Assembly (NCBI GenBank): GCA_903873705.1
Contig: CAIQPK010000041.1
Coordinates: 1-64,000, forward strand
Origin: an uncultured Acidobacteriota bacterium
Lineage (GTDB): Bacteria; Acidobacteriota; Terriglobia; Terriglobales; Acidobacteriaceae
Direction of reading: 5' to 3'
DNA: 64,000 bases
The notes under the pieces are model-generated. The model saw only the letters and a list, made by a program, of their open reading frames with translations. It was not told the DNA's origin and made no database searches. Each line of letters opens with the position of its first letter. Position 1 is the stretch's first letter. Of the stretch, positions 31,872-42,200 are shown piece by piece. Position numbers and translations under genes: made by a program.

Positions 31872-34451
31872 ATGTCCGCTCCGTACCGCTGTCTCGCTGC
31901 CTTGACTCTCTTCGTTGCCCTTAGTGGGCAGGCACAAACAACCGACACCGCCACCATTTCCGGGAGCGTGACGGATTCCCTAGGAGCCGCTCTTCCCCAC
32001 GCGACGGTAGCACTCCACAACGCTGACAATACCGTGAACCGCAAGACTACGACGGACGCGTCCGGTCATTTCTCCATCAGTGGAGTGAAGGCTTCTACGC
32101 TTGAAATCGATGCGGATGCTCCCGGCTTTGCCGTGACCCGCAAGATGGGTGTGATGGTGGTCGCCGGTCAAGCGACGGACTTGACGCTGCAACTGCGCAT
32201 CAACAACCTGGAACAGATGGTGGAAGTGCAGGCGGATGCGTCGAACTCCGTGGCTGCGCAGCTGGCGCCGATGGATGCTCGTCTCGATGCCGGTTCCGCG
32301 CGCACCGAGATCACGCCGCACTTCATTGAGAATTACACCTCGCCGACCGCGGACAACACGGAGATGATTTACTTCGCTCCCGGCGTGTTCTCGGTGAACT
32401 CCAATGGGAGCGGGCTGGGTGATTCGAAGAACTACTTCCGCGGGTTCTCGGACGGCAATTACGACATCACCTTCGACGGTATTCCTTACGAAGACACCAA
32501 CTCGCCTACGCACCACTCCTGGGCGTTCTTTCCTGCACCGTTCATCGGCAGCGTGGACTTCGACCGCTCGCCGGGTACGGCATCGACGGTGGGGCCAACC
32601 CCCTTCGGCGGATCGATCAACATGCTCTCGAAAACGCTGCGGCCGAATGCGGATGTTATCGGGTCGGTCAGCTACGGTTCGTTCAACACGATTCTTACGG
32701 ACGTACAGATCAATTCGGGCTCGCTGGGCGCGAACAAGAAGACGCACTTCCTGATGGACTTCAACCACCTGACTTCGGATGGCTTCCAGACGTGGAATGC
32801 GCAGATGCGCTCGTCGGGCGACATCAAGGTGGAGTACCGGTTCAACGATGAAAAGGTTCTGACGGGTTATAGCGGCGTCGGTTTGCTGGACACCAATACG
32901 CCCAACATCAAGGGACCCTCGCGTACGCAGTACCTGGCACAGTACAACTACCTGCTGCAACGCAGCGACCCCACGCGCCTGGATTACGCGGACTACAACT
33001 ACTACCACATCCCATCGGACTTCGAATATGTGGGGTTCATCATGCCGCTGGGCAAGGGCTGGCACGCCGACACCAAGCAGTACACGTTCAGCTACTACAA
33101 TCAGCAGAACTACGCTGCGACCCCCAAGACGGGCATCATTTCAGCAACGAACTGCCTTCCTGAAGGAACGCAGAATTGTGGCACGGACAAGCTGAACAGC
33201 TATCGCAAGTATGGTGACATCACGACCGTGAGCCAGGTATCGAAGTACGGCATTTTCCGGGGCGGACTCTGGTATGAGTGGGCGACGACGTCGCGGCACC
33301 AGATTCCTCAGGATCCGATCACTCACGCCGACACGGTGCTGCCGAACTTCAACGAAAAGTTCATCACGAACAGCATGCAGCCGTTCGCCGAATACGAGTT
33401 TCATCCCAGCGTGAAGCTAACCGTCACGGGTGGCGTGAAGTTCTCACACTACAGCTTCGCCCTGCAGCAGTTCTCGGATAACGGTGGTGTTGTTGGAACG
33501 CTTCCGGCCGGACAGACCGCCGTGTATCACAACGCAACGTTCAATACGTTTCTGCCCTCGGCGAACGTGAACTATCGCGTCCGGGAGAACTGGTCGGCGT
33601 ACGCGCAGTTCGGTACGGGCAGCCTGATTCCCCCGTCGAGCGTGTTTGACGTGCCCAACGTGGTTGGCGGTGTGCTGGTGAACCCCGTTACGGTGTTGCC
33701 GAAGCAGACCAAGGCCTACACGTATCAGGCCGGCACTGTGCTGAAGCTTCGGCGCCTGACGCTGGACGGCGACTACTACTACGTACTGTTCGGCAATGGC
33801 TATACGGCTTCTCCAGACCCCAACGCGGCGGGAGCCAATGAGTACCAAAGTGCCGGCAACTCAACCACCGAGGGCTTTGAGGGTGAAGCGAACGTTTCGC
33901 TGTCGCATGGGCTGCTCGTCTACCTGAATGGCACGGTTGGATCAGCGCGCTACACCAGTGACAGCATTCTGACGGGGACGGCGACGGGCAACAAGTCCTA
34001 CATCAACCCGAACAACAATGCATGGGTGGCCAGCACGCCGGCGAACACCGAGACGTGGGGTCTGACGTACACCGCGCATGGTCTCGACTTTGGCTGGCTC
34101 ACTAAGCGGGTTGGACCGATGTGGAATGATAACAAGGCGACGGTGAAGCTCCACTACACCGATGGCACGGTCTCGGGCAATACGAGCATCACGGCGAGCC
34201 AGGTTGTTCCTATCGATCCTTTCACGCTCTCCAATCTGTTTGTGAACTATAACCTTCGCAAGCTGTCCCACTTTGGAGAATCGAAGCTGCGGTTGAGCTT
34301 CAACAATCTCTTCAACGCACAGGGCATCACGGGCTTGACGGCCGCGACCGCTGGAACGACATTTACACCGGCTGCAGGTGACACGCTGACACTGCTGCCT
34401 GGGCGGAGCATGACGCTCTCGTTCCAGGTGGGCTTGAGCCGTAAGAACTAG
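31872..34451 (+). CDS. TonB-dependent outer-membrane receptor
   Basis: 859 residues. Signal peptide (cleavage after GQAQ), then a carboxypeptidase-regulatory-like Ig domain (about residues 25-110), a plug domain (about 130-250, with RGFSDGNYDITFDGIPYED and FGGSINMLSK) and a beta barrel ending in an aromatic-rich, Gly-Leu-Ser-type terminus. AAGGAGG precedes the ATG. Receptors of this type import large or scarce ligands across the outer membrane with TonB energy. A strong terminator follows (34471-34510), so it is likely its own transcript. The ligand may belong to the CoA-linked group upstream or the MmgE/PrpD gene downstream. Confidence 0.88.
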   Translation: MSAPYRCLAALTLFVALSGQAQTTDTATISGSVTDSLGAALPHATVALHNADNTVNRKTTTDASGHFSISGVKASTLEIDADAPGFAVTRKMGVMVVAGQATDLTLQLRINNLEQMVEVQADASNSVAAQLAPMDARLDAGSARTEITPHFIENYTSPTADNTEMIYFAPGVFSVNSNGSGLGDSKNYFRGFSDGNYDITFDGIPYEDTNSPTHHSWAFFPAPFIGSVDFDRSPGTASTVGPTPFGGSINMLSKTLRPNADVIGSVSYGSFNTILTDVQINSGSLGANKKTHFLMDFNHLTSDGFQTWNAQMRSSGDIKVEYRFNDEKVLTGYSGVGLLDTNTPNIKGPSRTQYLAQYNYLLQRSDPTRLDYADYNYYHIPSDFEYVGFIMPLGKGWHADTKQYTFSYYNQQNYAATPKTGIISATNCLPEGTQNCGTDKLNSYRKYGDITTVSQVSKYGIFRGGLWYEWATTSRHQIPQDPITHADTVLPNFNEKFITNSMQPFAEYEFHPSVKLTVTGGVKFSHYSFALQQFSDNGGVVGTLPAGQTAVYHNATFNTFLPSANVNYRVRENWSAYAQFGTGSLIPPSSVFDVPNVVGGVLVNPVTVLPKQTKAYTYQAGTVLKLRRLTLDGDYYYVLFGNGYTASPDPNAAGANEYQSAGNSTTEGFEGEANVSLSHGLLVYLNGTVGSARYTSDSILTGTATGNKSYINPNNNAWVASTPANTETWGLTYTAHGLDFGWLTKRVGPMWNDNKATVKLHYTDGTVSGNTSITASQVVPIDPFTLSNLFVNYNLRKLSHFGESKLRLSFNNLFNAQGITGLTAATAGTTFTPAAGDTLTLLPGRSMTLSFQVGLSRKN

Positions 34452-34470
34452 GCAGGCTGAGGGATTGATC

Positions 34471-34510
34471 AGGGCAGACCGGCTGATGCCGGTCTGCCCT
34501 TTTCCTTTCT
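34471..34510 (+). terminator. Rho-independent terminator after TonB receptor
   Basis: A perfect 13-bp stem (AGGGCAGACCGGC with GCCGGTCTGCCCT) with a 4-base loop is followed by TTTCCTTTC. Confidence 0.92.
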
Positions 34511-34673
34511 AAGTCGATTTGTGCCGTCGCCTGACTATTGATATCTTGCTGCCGATCTCGACTTACGTTCTGAGACGTCAGGCCTTCATTTGAGAAGGAT
34601 CATGCAGCCGGCGGTGCATGATGTCTTGTTTTGCCCGTGTTCCCTGAGGGCGTGGGACTTCGGCAAGGAGTGC

Positions 34674-34701
34674 TTGACAAGAAAATCCTGAACAATATAT
34701 A
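34674..34701 (+). promoter_or_regulatory. Sigma-70 promoter upstream of MmgE/PrpD-family gene
   Basis: TTGACA (34674-34679), a 16-base spacer and TATATA (34696-34701). The start codon lies about 240 bases downstream. Confidence 0.7.
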
Positions 34702-34942
34702 GACTTGCACTGGCTAAGGCACCTCGTTCCAGTACGCACTAAACCCTGGAGAATTCAGTCAAACGTAACCGTGTCCAGGAGTTGAATGCAGGTGTGGATT
34801 CGGAATGCGTGGCTGTCCTGTGCTGTAAGGGGTCTGCGCTCTAGCTCTCTGTTGTTCGTGGCAACAAACCAGTCCTCTTACTCATCGAGCCTTCGATAGC
34901 TGCACGTTCCATGAGGAAGACGAATCTCCCAAGGAGGAAAAG

Positions 34943-36562
34943 ATGAGCTCTACCCGTGACGTAAGTGGTTCCGCTGAGTTCCAGGTTGATAGGCGAGAGT
35001 TGTTGAAGCTGGGGGCAGGTGCGGTTGGGATGGCGGCTCTGGGCAGCGCGCCCGCAGCGGCAGCGCAGGAGGGCGGACGGAAGCAGTCGGCGCCGGGCCA
35101 GCCGCGCAATCCGGCGCGGACTTATGGTTTTAGCGGACCGGGTTATCAGTACCCGCAAACCGGCCGCCTGGGCAACAACGGGCCGATGGATGACACGACG
35201 GCGAAAGTCGTCAAGTTTGTGCACCAGTTCGATGCGGCACAGATGTCGCCAGCGGCCGTGCATGCCTTCAACCGGACGATGATTGACTCGGCGGCGTCGA
35301 TTGTTGCGAGCTTTGAAGAGGAAGCGACTCGGGCTGCAGCTAGAGTGTCGCGGCTCTCGCCTCCGGGCAAAGAGAAGTGCACGATCCTGGGGTATGGGAT
35401 TGAGACGACGCCCGAGGTTGCGACGTTTGCCAACGGCGTACTGATTCGCGACGTGGACTTCAACGATATGTCTCCTGAAGGCAGCCATGTGAGTACGCTG
35501 ATCCCTGCGGCTATGGCGATGGGTGAAGCGCTGCACAAGTCTGGCGCCGATGTGATGGCGGCGATCACGGTTGGCTATGAGCTGGCAGCGGTGCCGGCAG
35601 GTGGAGAGTCGGTGATTGCGGCGATGGTCGCCGGAAAGCTGATGGGATTGGACGAAGACCGGCTGGCGAACGCGTTGACGATGGCGCTGACGCCGCACAT
35701 CGCGCTGAACAAGGGTGTGGGCGCGCTGGGTATGTGGAAGGGTGTGCGGAGTGCGGAGTCTGCGAAGTGCGGCGTGTGGGCCGCGATGCTAGCGCGCGAC
35801 GGCATGACCGGGCCACCGCAGCCGTTCGAAGGACGCGGCGGATTCTGGGCGAACCAATATGGTCGTGGCGGCGGTGGCAATGAGGGCGGCGGCGGGCTGC
35901 AAGCGAACGGGATGGGGCGTGAGTTTACGCTGCCGAAACGGAGCGACAGCCTGGCGATTCAGCGGAACTGGTTCAAGCGCCGGCCCTCTGAGGCTTCGTC
36001 GCAGGGCTTGTTGTACATGATGCCCGAGATTCGGGCGTGGATTAAGAACCCTGACGACCTGGCGTCGCTGCATTGGGACAATCCGAACTGGGAAGAGATA
36101 TGCGACGCGCCGAAGTGGGACCCGCACAATCGTGAAACGGCAGATCACAGCATGCCGTACATTCTGGCTCGGGCAATCCTTGAAGGGGATATCTACCTCG
36201 ATTCGTTCACGGAAGCGAAGTACCGCGACCCGGCGGCGTTGGCGATCATGAACAAGACGACGATGTCCAACGTTGACGAGTGGTCAGGCAATGGACCCGG
36301 GCGCCTTACGCTGGTGAAGAAGTCGGGCGAGACGAAGTACTTCGATACGTATGGCGGCAAGCGGAACCTTGAGCTGGCCGACTATCCGCCGATGACGGAA
36401 GAAGAACTCACCAACAAGTTCAACCGGGCGTGTGCTTACAAGAAGGTGACCAATGCACAGCGCGATCAGGCTTACAAGGCCTGGTCGAACGTGAGCGCGG
36501 CGAAGGACTTTGCCGACGTGATGAAGACGATGGCGACGTTCGGCCAGCCGCGGCCGCTGTAG
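34943..36562 (+). CDS. Tat-exported MmgE/PrpD-family protein
   Basis: 539 residues. The N-terminus carries a twin-arginine signal (VDRRELLKLGAG, hydrophobic core, AAAAQ cleavage region). The rest belongs to the MmgE/PrpD family (2-methylcitrate dehydratase, aconitate decarboxylase and iminodisuccinate epimerase relatives): ILGYG, DVDFND, SHVSTLIPAAMAMGEA, GYELAA, ALTMALTPH and HSMPYILARAILEGDI are in family order. The family is normally cytoplasmic, so a Tat signal is striking. A Gly/Asn-rich insertion lies near residues 305-325. AAGGAGG precedes the ATG. Its substrate is unknown. Confidence 0.8.
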   Translation: MSSTRDVSGSAEFQVDRRELLKLGAGAVGMAALGSAPAAAAQEGGRKQSAPGQPRNPARTYGFSGPGYQYPQTGRLGNNGPMDDTTAKVVKFVHQFDAAQMSPAAVHAFNRTMIDSAASIVASFEEEATRAAARVSRLSPPGKEKCTILGYGIETTPEVATFANGVLIRDVDFNDMSPEGSHVSTLIPAAMAMGEALHKSGADVMAAITVGYELAAVPAGGESVIAAMVAGKLMGLDEDRLANALTMALTPHIALNKGVGALGMWKGVRSAESAKCGVWAAMLARDGMTGPPQPFEGRGGFWANQYGRGGGGNEGGGGLQANGMGREFTLPKRSDSLAIQRNWFKRRPSEASSQGLLYMMPEIRAWIKNPDDLASLHWDNPNWEEICDAPKWDPHNRETADHSMPYILARAILEGDIYLDSFTEAKYRDPAALAIMNKTTMSNVDEWSGNGPGRLTLVKKSGETKYFDTYGGKRNLELADYPPMTEEELTNKFNRACAYKKVTNAQRDQAYKAWSNVSAAKDFADVMKTMATFGQPRPL

Positions 36563-36603
36563 GTTTCTGCGGTTGTGCGAGTGGTATGGGTACGGAGGGT
36601 CGT

Positions 36604-36646
36604 CGAGCGGGAAGGTTAGCGCTCGGCGGCCCTCATTGCTTTTTTT
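36604..36646 (+). terminator. Candidate terminator after MmgE/PrpD-family gene
   Basis: CGAGCG and CGCTCG pair across a 10-base loop, followed 15 bases later by seven T. The distance makes it a weak candidate. Confidence 0.4.
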
Positions 36647-36690
36647 GGGGTGAAGCCGTACGCCGTTGCGGCCGCGAACAGGTCGCAACA

Positions 36691-36718
36691 AAAAATACGG
36701 AGCTCGTGAGAGCTCCGT
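36691..36718 (-). terminator. Rho-independent terminator of the cupin gene
   Basis: A 9-bp stem, ACGGAGCTC with GAGCTCCGT, and a 4-base loop. Read on the minus strand it is followed by ATTTTTTG, as expected for the cupin gene ending at 36752. Confidence 0.85.
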
Positions 36719-36751
36719 TGAGGGGAGGAGAACAATAAAAAGGGGATGGGG

Positions 36752-37738
36752 CTAGCGGAGGGGCGTGCCGGCAACGGTGGCAGCTTGCGTGTCGCGCGAA
36801 AGATTGGGGTTGGCCGGTGGACGGCCGCCGCCCTGGGGCCGGGGAGAGGCGTTGGGCGCCGGGTTTGGACCGCGGGCGATGTAGACCCACCATTCGACGG
36901 CGTCTTTACTGACGTTGATGTTGGAGTGGTCGGTTTTGCCGTTGGGGGGAACGAGGTATGCCGTGTCCTGGGCCATGTCGCGGAGGTCGCTGCCCATGAG
37001 GATGGGGATGGAGCCGGGGGAGATCTTGGTCCAGATTTCCTCGGTGCCCGGGGTGTGGCTGTGAGGCTGGGAGACAGACCAGGGCTGGAGCATGACGGTA
37101 TAGATGCGCTCACCCTGCAGGAGGCCATCGGCCGCGCTGAAGATGCAGTGCGAGGTGTTGCCCCAGTGGGCATTCTCTTCGCACCAGGGGAGGAGGTGGG
37201 TGTCGCGGACGATGAGGGCGTTCTTGGCGTTGGGGCCGGCGGTCCACTGCAGCATGATCATGGACAGGGGCTTGCTGCCGGTGCTGATGAGTCGGTGGGG
37301 AACCGAAGGCGGGACGAGAACGGCGATGCCTTCGCGGAGGTCCCAGGATTGTTTGCCGTCGTCGAGGCGGCCTTCACCGGATTTGACGTAGAAGAAGTAC
37401 TCGTCAGGATAGGTTTCGAGCGGCGTCTGGTGGCCGGGAAGAAGGTCAGCGGTCGCAAGGAGCTTGCGGTACTCGAGTACGGCACCCTGCGGGCCGGGGT
37501 GGTAGGGGTCACCCGGGGTGAGGATGGCGTGGGTAAGCAGCAGTCCGTGGGATAGATGGACGGGCTGGTCTTTCGGTTGACCGATGAAGCGGTCGACGGA
37601 GACGCCTTCGACCTCATTGAGTCCAGGGAAAACCTGGCGCGATGGAGCGGGAGGGGCACCCTGGGGAGCCGGGGCCGCCGGTGCCTGCGCGAGGCAGGTG
37701 GTAGAGACGAACAATGCGGTGACGAGCGAGAACTTCAT
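36752..37738 (-). CDS. Exported double-cupin protein
   Basis: 328 residues with a signal peptide (MKFSLVTALFVSTTCLAQ) and a proline-rich linker. Two cupin modules follow: the first around residues 115-175 (EYFFYVKSGEGRL, VPPSVPHRL), the second around 230-295 (QPHSHTPGTEEIW, then YLVPPN). A Pro/Gly/Asn-rich tail ends the protein. GAGGAAC precedes the ATG. It is driven by regulon promoter 1, back to back with the mutarotase-like gene. Cytoplasmic cupins such as KdgF act on unsaturated uronates; an exported enzyme acting on a uronate-type sugar is therefore plausible, but this is inference. Confidence 0.75.
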   Translation of the reverse strand: MKFSLVTALFVSTTCLAQAPAAPAPQGAPPAPSRQVFPGLNEVEGVSVDRFIGQPKDQPVHLSHGLLLTHAILTPGDPYHPGPQGAVLEYRKLLATADLLPGHQTPLETYPDEYFFYVKSGEGRLDDGKQSWDLREGIAVLVPPSVPHRLISTGSKPLSMIMLQWTAGPNAKNALIVRDTHLLPWCEENAHWGNTSHCIFSAADGLLQGERIYTVMLQPWSVSQPHSHTPGTEEIWTKISPGSIPILMGSDLRDMAQDTAYLVPPNGKTDHSNINVSKDAVEWWVYIARGPNPAPNASPRPQGGGRPPANPNLSRDTQAATVAGTPLR

Positions 37739-37797
37739 AGAGGTTCCTCAAAACGATATTGGCGGTGGAGGGTTCGGGTGCAGTCGAATTGCGCACC

Positions 37798-37827
37798 AGC
37801 TTACTTGAAACCTATTACACAGGTCAA
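37798..37827 (-). promoter_or_regulatory. Regulon promoter/operator 1 (cupin gene)
   Basis: On the minus strand: TTGACC, an 18-base spacer and TAAGCT. The operator palindrome (plus strand ACCTATTACACAGGT) is at 37810-37824. It lies 60 bases upstream of the cupin ATG. Confidence 0.8.
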
Positions 37828-37874
37828 GGCACTTTGAGCGCTGTTGATTGGATTTATATTGAGGAAAAGGGTCT

Positions 37875-37904
37875 TTGACCTATTCGATAGGTATTTGATA
37901 GCAT
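37875..37904 (+). promoter_or_regulatory. Regulon promoter/operator 2 (mutarotase-like gene)
   Basis: TTGACC (37875-37880), an 18-base spacer, TG one base before the -10 box, and TAGCAT (37899-37904). The operator ACCTATTCGATAGGT (37878-37892) is a perfect palindrome in its 6-bp arms. Confidence 0.85.
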
Positions 37905-37939
37905 GCCATCGGTTTCGATTTCGTTCGCGAAGGATCTTT

Positions 37940-38962
37940 ATGCGGTGGTGGGTTGGAGTGATGGCGGCGCTGGTCGTGTCGCATGGTGTTGCGGCGCAGG
38001 GCTCAGCGCCTGAAGCGCAGATCCAAAATAAGAAGCTCAAGCTGAAGGTCTATCTTCCTGACGCCAAGGCTGGATTCTACACGGCCACGCGCTTTGACTG
38101 GTCGGGCGTGATCGCTGATTTGGAGTTCTCAGGACACCACCTTTACCGGCCGTGGTTCGTTGGCGTGGATGCCGCGGTGCGGGACGTTTCTTATACGGCG
38201 GACGGCATTGTGGTGGGACCGAACACGGCGATGGTGGGACCGGTGGAGGAGTTCCAAAAGCCGCTGGGATATGAGGCGGCCAAAGCCGGCGAGACATTTT
38301 TGAAGGTGGGTGTGGGCATCCTGCGCAAGCCCGATGACGCAGCCTATTTCTTCGGCAAGCATTTCGATCTGGTTGACGGAGGGAAGTGGACCACGCGGAA
38401 GACAGCGACCGCGATTACGTTCGAGCAGGTGCTGGGTGGGGCTGGGAGCGACTACGGGTACGTGTATACGAAGACGATCCGGCTGGTGGGCGACAACGCG
38501 CAGATGGTGGTGGAACATCACCTGAAGAATACGGGTAACCTGCCGATCGAAACACCGCTGTACGATCACAACTTTTTGACTGTCGATGGCGGAGGGGTGG
38601 GATCGAATTATTCGATCACGCTGCCCTATGAGATTAAGCCGACACGCGAGCCCAATGCGAAGTTTGTGCAGATCGATGGCAAAAAGGCGAGGTACATTGC
38701 CGAGCTGCAGGGGGAGGACCGCGTGGCCTTTGGGCTGCAGGGGTTCTCTGACAGCGCGACGGACTACAACTTCTTCATTGAGAACCATGCGGCCAAGGTG
38801 GGAGTGCGCATGGAGGGCGATCAGCCCCTGGCGAACGCGTCGGTATGGTCGCTGCGCAACATACTTGCTGTGGAGCCTTTCATTACGATTTCAGCTGCGC
38901 CGGGGAAAGAGTTTTCATGGACGTACACCTATACGTATAGTGACCTGGCCCCGGCACGGTAA
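37940..38962 (+). CDS. Exported protein with galactose-mutarotase-like fold
   Basis: 340 residues with a signal peptide (cleavage after GVAAQ). AAGGAT precedes ATG 37940, giving a leader of about 30 bases after promoter 2. The body resembles aldose-epimerase/mutarotase-like beta-sandwich proteins: TATRFDWSGVIADLEFSG near the mature N-terminus, a central YVYTKTIRLV strand pair, a HNFLTVDG segment with a candidate active-site His, and FNF/YNFFIENHAAKVGV near the C-terminus. It probably binds or modifies a sugar in the periplasm or outside. The exact family is uncertain. Confidence 0.65.
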   Translation: MRWWVGVMAALVVSHGVAAQGSAPEAQIQNKKLKLKVYLPDAKAGFYTATRFDWSGVIADLEFSGHHLYRPWFVGVDAAVRDVSYTADGIVVGPNTAMVGPVEEFQKPLGYEAAKAGETFLKVGVGILRKPDDAAYFFGKHFDLVDGGKWTTRKTATAITFEQVLGGAGSDYGYVYTKTIRLVGDNAQMVVEHHLKNTGNLPIETPLYDHNFLTVDGGGVGSNYSITLPYEIKPTREPNAKFVQIDGKKARYIAELQGEDRVAFGLQGFSDSATDYNFFIENHAAKVGVRMEGDQPLANASVWSLRNILAVEPFITISAAPGKEFSWTYTYTYSDLAPAR

Positions 38963-39271
38963 TCAGCGAGGCTGGCGTCCAAGGTGCCACGTGGTGGTTT
39001 CCTGCTACGGCGGGCTGCCGGTATACCGCTCAGTTACCTGTGCGATAGGAACCGGTTCAGACAGGAAATTATTTTCGTCAAATAGAGGAAAAATGGGCTT
39101 GACCTATACAACAGGTATTTGCTATTGTCCTCCTGCCTGTAAACATATGCCTCGTCTCGCTGCGTAACAAGGCCCGGCTCGTCTGCAATGTTTGAGCACT
39201 TTCTCAAGCTTTCTGGACGTGACTGCATAGACGAGCGGATGTGCGGGTTTCGCCACCAAGGAGAGGTCGCC
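38963..39271. other. Intergenic region upstream of Oar-like receptor
   Basis: It contains regulon promoter 3 (39099-39128) and a leader of about 135 bases before the receptor ATG. No gene is seen. Confidence 0.6.
39099..39128 (+). promoter_or_regulatory. Regulon promoter/operator 3 (Oar-like receptor)
   Basis: TTGACC (39099-39104), an 18-base spacer, an extended TG, and TATTGT (39123-39128). Operator ACCTATACAACAGGT is at 39102-39116. Confidence 0.82.
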
Positions 39272-42200
39272 ATGCAAACTAATAGAAAGATCTGGAAGCT
39301 GCTGCTTATGCTTTCACTTATGATCGCCGCCGCCGGGCATGCCTGGGGTCAGAGCACAGGGTCCATCGTCGGAACGGTAACGGACGGTGTTGGCGCTGTT
39401 GTTCCCGGCGCTGACATCAAGCTACAGAACGTTGCTACGGGCGACGAAAAAACCGCCAAGGCAGGAACGACCGGAGACTATCAGTTTCTGCAACTCCTTC
39501 CCGGCATTTACAAGGTGTCGGTTGAGCTGCAGGGTTTCAAGCAGTTCCTCCGCCAGAACATCGAAGTGACGGTCAATAATGCGACGCGCATCGATGCCAC
39601 GATGACGGTGGGTGGTGCGACGGAGACGGTTGAAGTGACGGCCGAGTCGCCGTTGCTGAGTACGCAGACGTCTTCGCTGAGTTATGAGGTCGGCACCAAG
39701 CAGATTGATGCCTTGCCACTGAATGGGCGCAACGTGCTCAACCTCGTCTCGCTGGTACCGGGCGTTGTGCCGCAGGGCAACACGTCGGGCAATGCGTCCA
39801 CGTTGAACGTGAACGGCTGGGGCAACTATCAGATTGGCGGCGGCGCGGCTAACCAGAGCGCAGCGTTTATCGATGGTGCGCCGATCAACATCAGCTATGC
39901 GAACAGCACGTCGCTGGTGCCGACGCAGGAGATGATCCAGGAGTTCCAGGTTTCGACGAACAACGTTTCGCCGGAGTTCGGACGTTACGCTGGCGGCGTG
40001 GTCAATATGGCGACCAAGGCCGGCACCAACGCGTTCCACGGAACAGCTTATGAGTACTACCGCGACACGGTCTTCAACGCGAACCTTTACTTCAGCAAGC
40101 ACAATCCCAGCAACCTGCTCCCTCGCGCGCCTTATGTTCAGCACCAGTTTGGCGGCGCTGTGGGCGGCCCGATTCGGAAAGACAAGACGTTCTTCTTTAC
40201 AAGCTTTGAAGAATTCAGCTTGAACCAGGCGTCACCGACGACAGCCACGGTTCCGAGTCTGGCTATGATCAATGGTGATTTTTCGGCCATTTCGCAGACC
40301 CTCTACGACCCGATCAACAAGGACGCCAGCGGCAATCGGCTGTCGTTTGCCAGCGAATATGGCAACGGAAACAAGATTCCTTCGGCTCGCCTGAATCCGA
40401 CTGCGGTGGTTCTTGCGAAGTTCCTGTTTCCGACTCCGACGAATACAGGACTGACGAATAACTTCCAGGCCAATATTCCCAAGACGACCGTTTACAACCA
40501 GTACAGCCTTCGCGTCGATCATCAACTGAATTCCAAGAACCAGCTTTTCGCGCGTGCCACCAACTGGCATAAGAATGCGTCTGGCTCATCGAACCTTCAG
40601 AACCAAACCGGAAACAAGGCAACGTTTGCAACGACGCAAGCGGTGCTGGGCGAAGCCTTTACCCTGACGCCGAACCTGGTTGGCCAGGTGCGGGCATCGT
40701 TCCTGCGCTTCTTCGATAAGTCGATTCCGTTCCTTTGCTGCAGCTTCGATGAAAGCCAGCTGCTGGGTAACTGGGGAAGCTACCAAAGTCAGATTACGCT
40801 GGCACAGCTTCCGCAGCCGAACATTGCCGGCTTCAATAACTTCAGCACCGGCGCTACCATTCTGGACGTGGATAACGCTTACACGTTCTCTGGCAATATG
40901 ACGTGGACTAAGGGACGGCACTCGATCCAGTTCGGAGGGGAATCGCGCCGGATCGAATGGGCTTATGAACAGTCCAACAGCCCGGGCGGCACGTTTGCTT
41001 TTGACAACGGCTACACGGCTTCCAAGCTTGGCGCCAAGGATGGTTACAGCTTCGCGAGCTTCATGCTGGGCTTCCCGACCTCGGGCAGCGCACAGGAGCC
41101 GGCCGCTTCAATGGGCACCATGTACTACTCCGGCGTGTTCATCTCGGATGCGTTTCGTATGACGAAGAAGCTGACGATCAATGCGGGCCTGCGTTGGGAG
41201 CAGCCGGGTTCGTTCCATGAACGCAGCGGCAGCCTCACGACGCTGGACCTGACGCTGGCCCAACCCACACTGGCTGCGGCAGCCGGGGCGAACATCGATG
41301 GCACGAACAAAGTTGTCAGCACGATCGCTGGTGGCCTTGATCTGGTCAGCACGCCTAACCATCCGAGCCGCGATTGGCAGAACCTGCACTGGAAGCTCTT
41401 TTCCCCGCGGGTCGGCATAGCGTACACGATCAACGACAAGACGGTTGTGCGGGCGGGCTTCGGTCTCTCGTATCTGCCTAACACGGTGGCCTTCAGTCTC
41501 GGGCCGTACAACAATCCTCCGAACAGCGCTGTGACGCAGATGACGACGTCATTGAATGGCAACGCCGACCCCTATCTTGCAACGACTCTTAGCAATCCGT
41601 TCCCGAGCGGGATTTCGAAGGCTCCGGGCAGAAGCCAGGCCTACGTCAACAGCCTGCTTGGCAATGGCATTCAGTCGCCGCTGCCGAACGCGCGGTATCC
41701 GTACTCTGAGCAGTGGAACGCTGGCTTCCAGCGTCAGTTTGGTGGCGGCCTGGTGGTCGATGCCGGCTACGTTGGATCGCATGGCGTGGACCTTCCGCTG
41801 TACTCCATCAATCACGATCAATTGCCCGATCAGTACGACTCGCTGGGTACGGACTTGTTGACACAAGTTACAAACCCGTTCTTCGGCATCATTCCGGCGA
41901 CGGCTGGTGTTCTTGGCCAGCCCAAGATCGCGAAGGGCTACCTGTTGAAGCCCATGCCGCAGTACCTTTACGTCACCGAAGATTCACCGTCGATTGCCGG
42001 GTCGTCTTATCAGGCCTTGCAGGTTCGGGTTGAAGAGCGCATGAAGTCGGCCGGCGTTCTGCTGGTGTCTTACACGCTCTCGCACCTTCAGGGAACGGCA
42101 GACGTTCTTACCGGATACCTGGAGACAAGCCGGTTCGGCGTAGGTGGTGCATCGGGCGTTCAGGACAACACCAACATTGCCGGTGAGCAATCGCGGTCTA

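Larger units (their letters stand above)
34452..34942. other. Intergenic region with terminator, promoter and long leader
   Basis: No gene is convincing. The region contains a terminator (34471-34510), a sigma-70 promoter (34674-34701) and about 235 bases of transcribed leader up to the ATG at 34943. The leader shows no obvious riboswitch that I can name. Confidence 0.6.
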
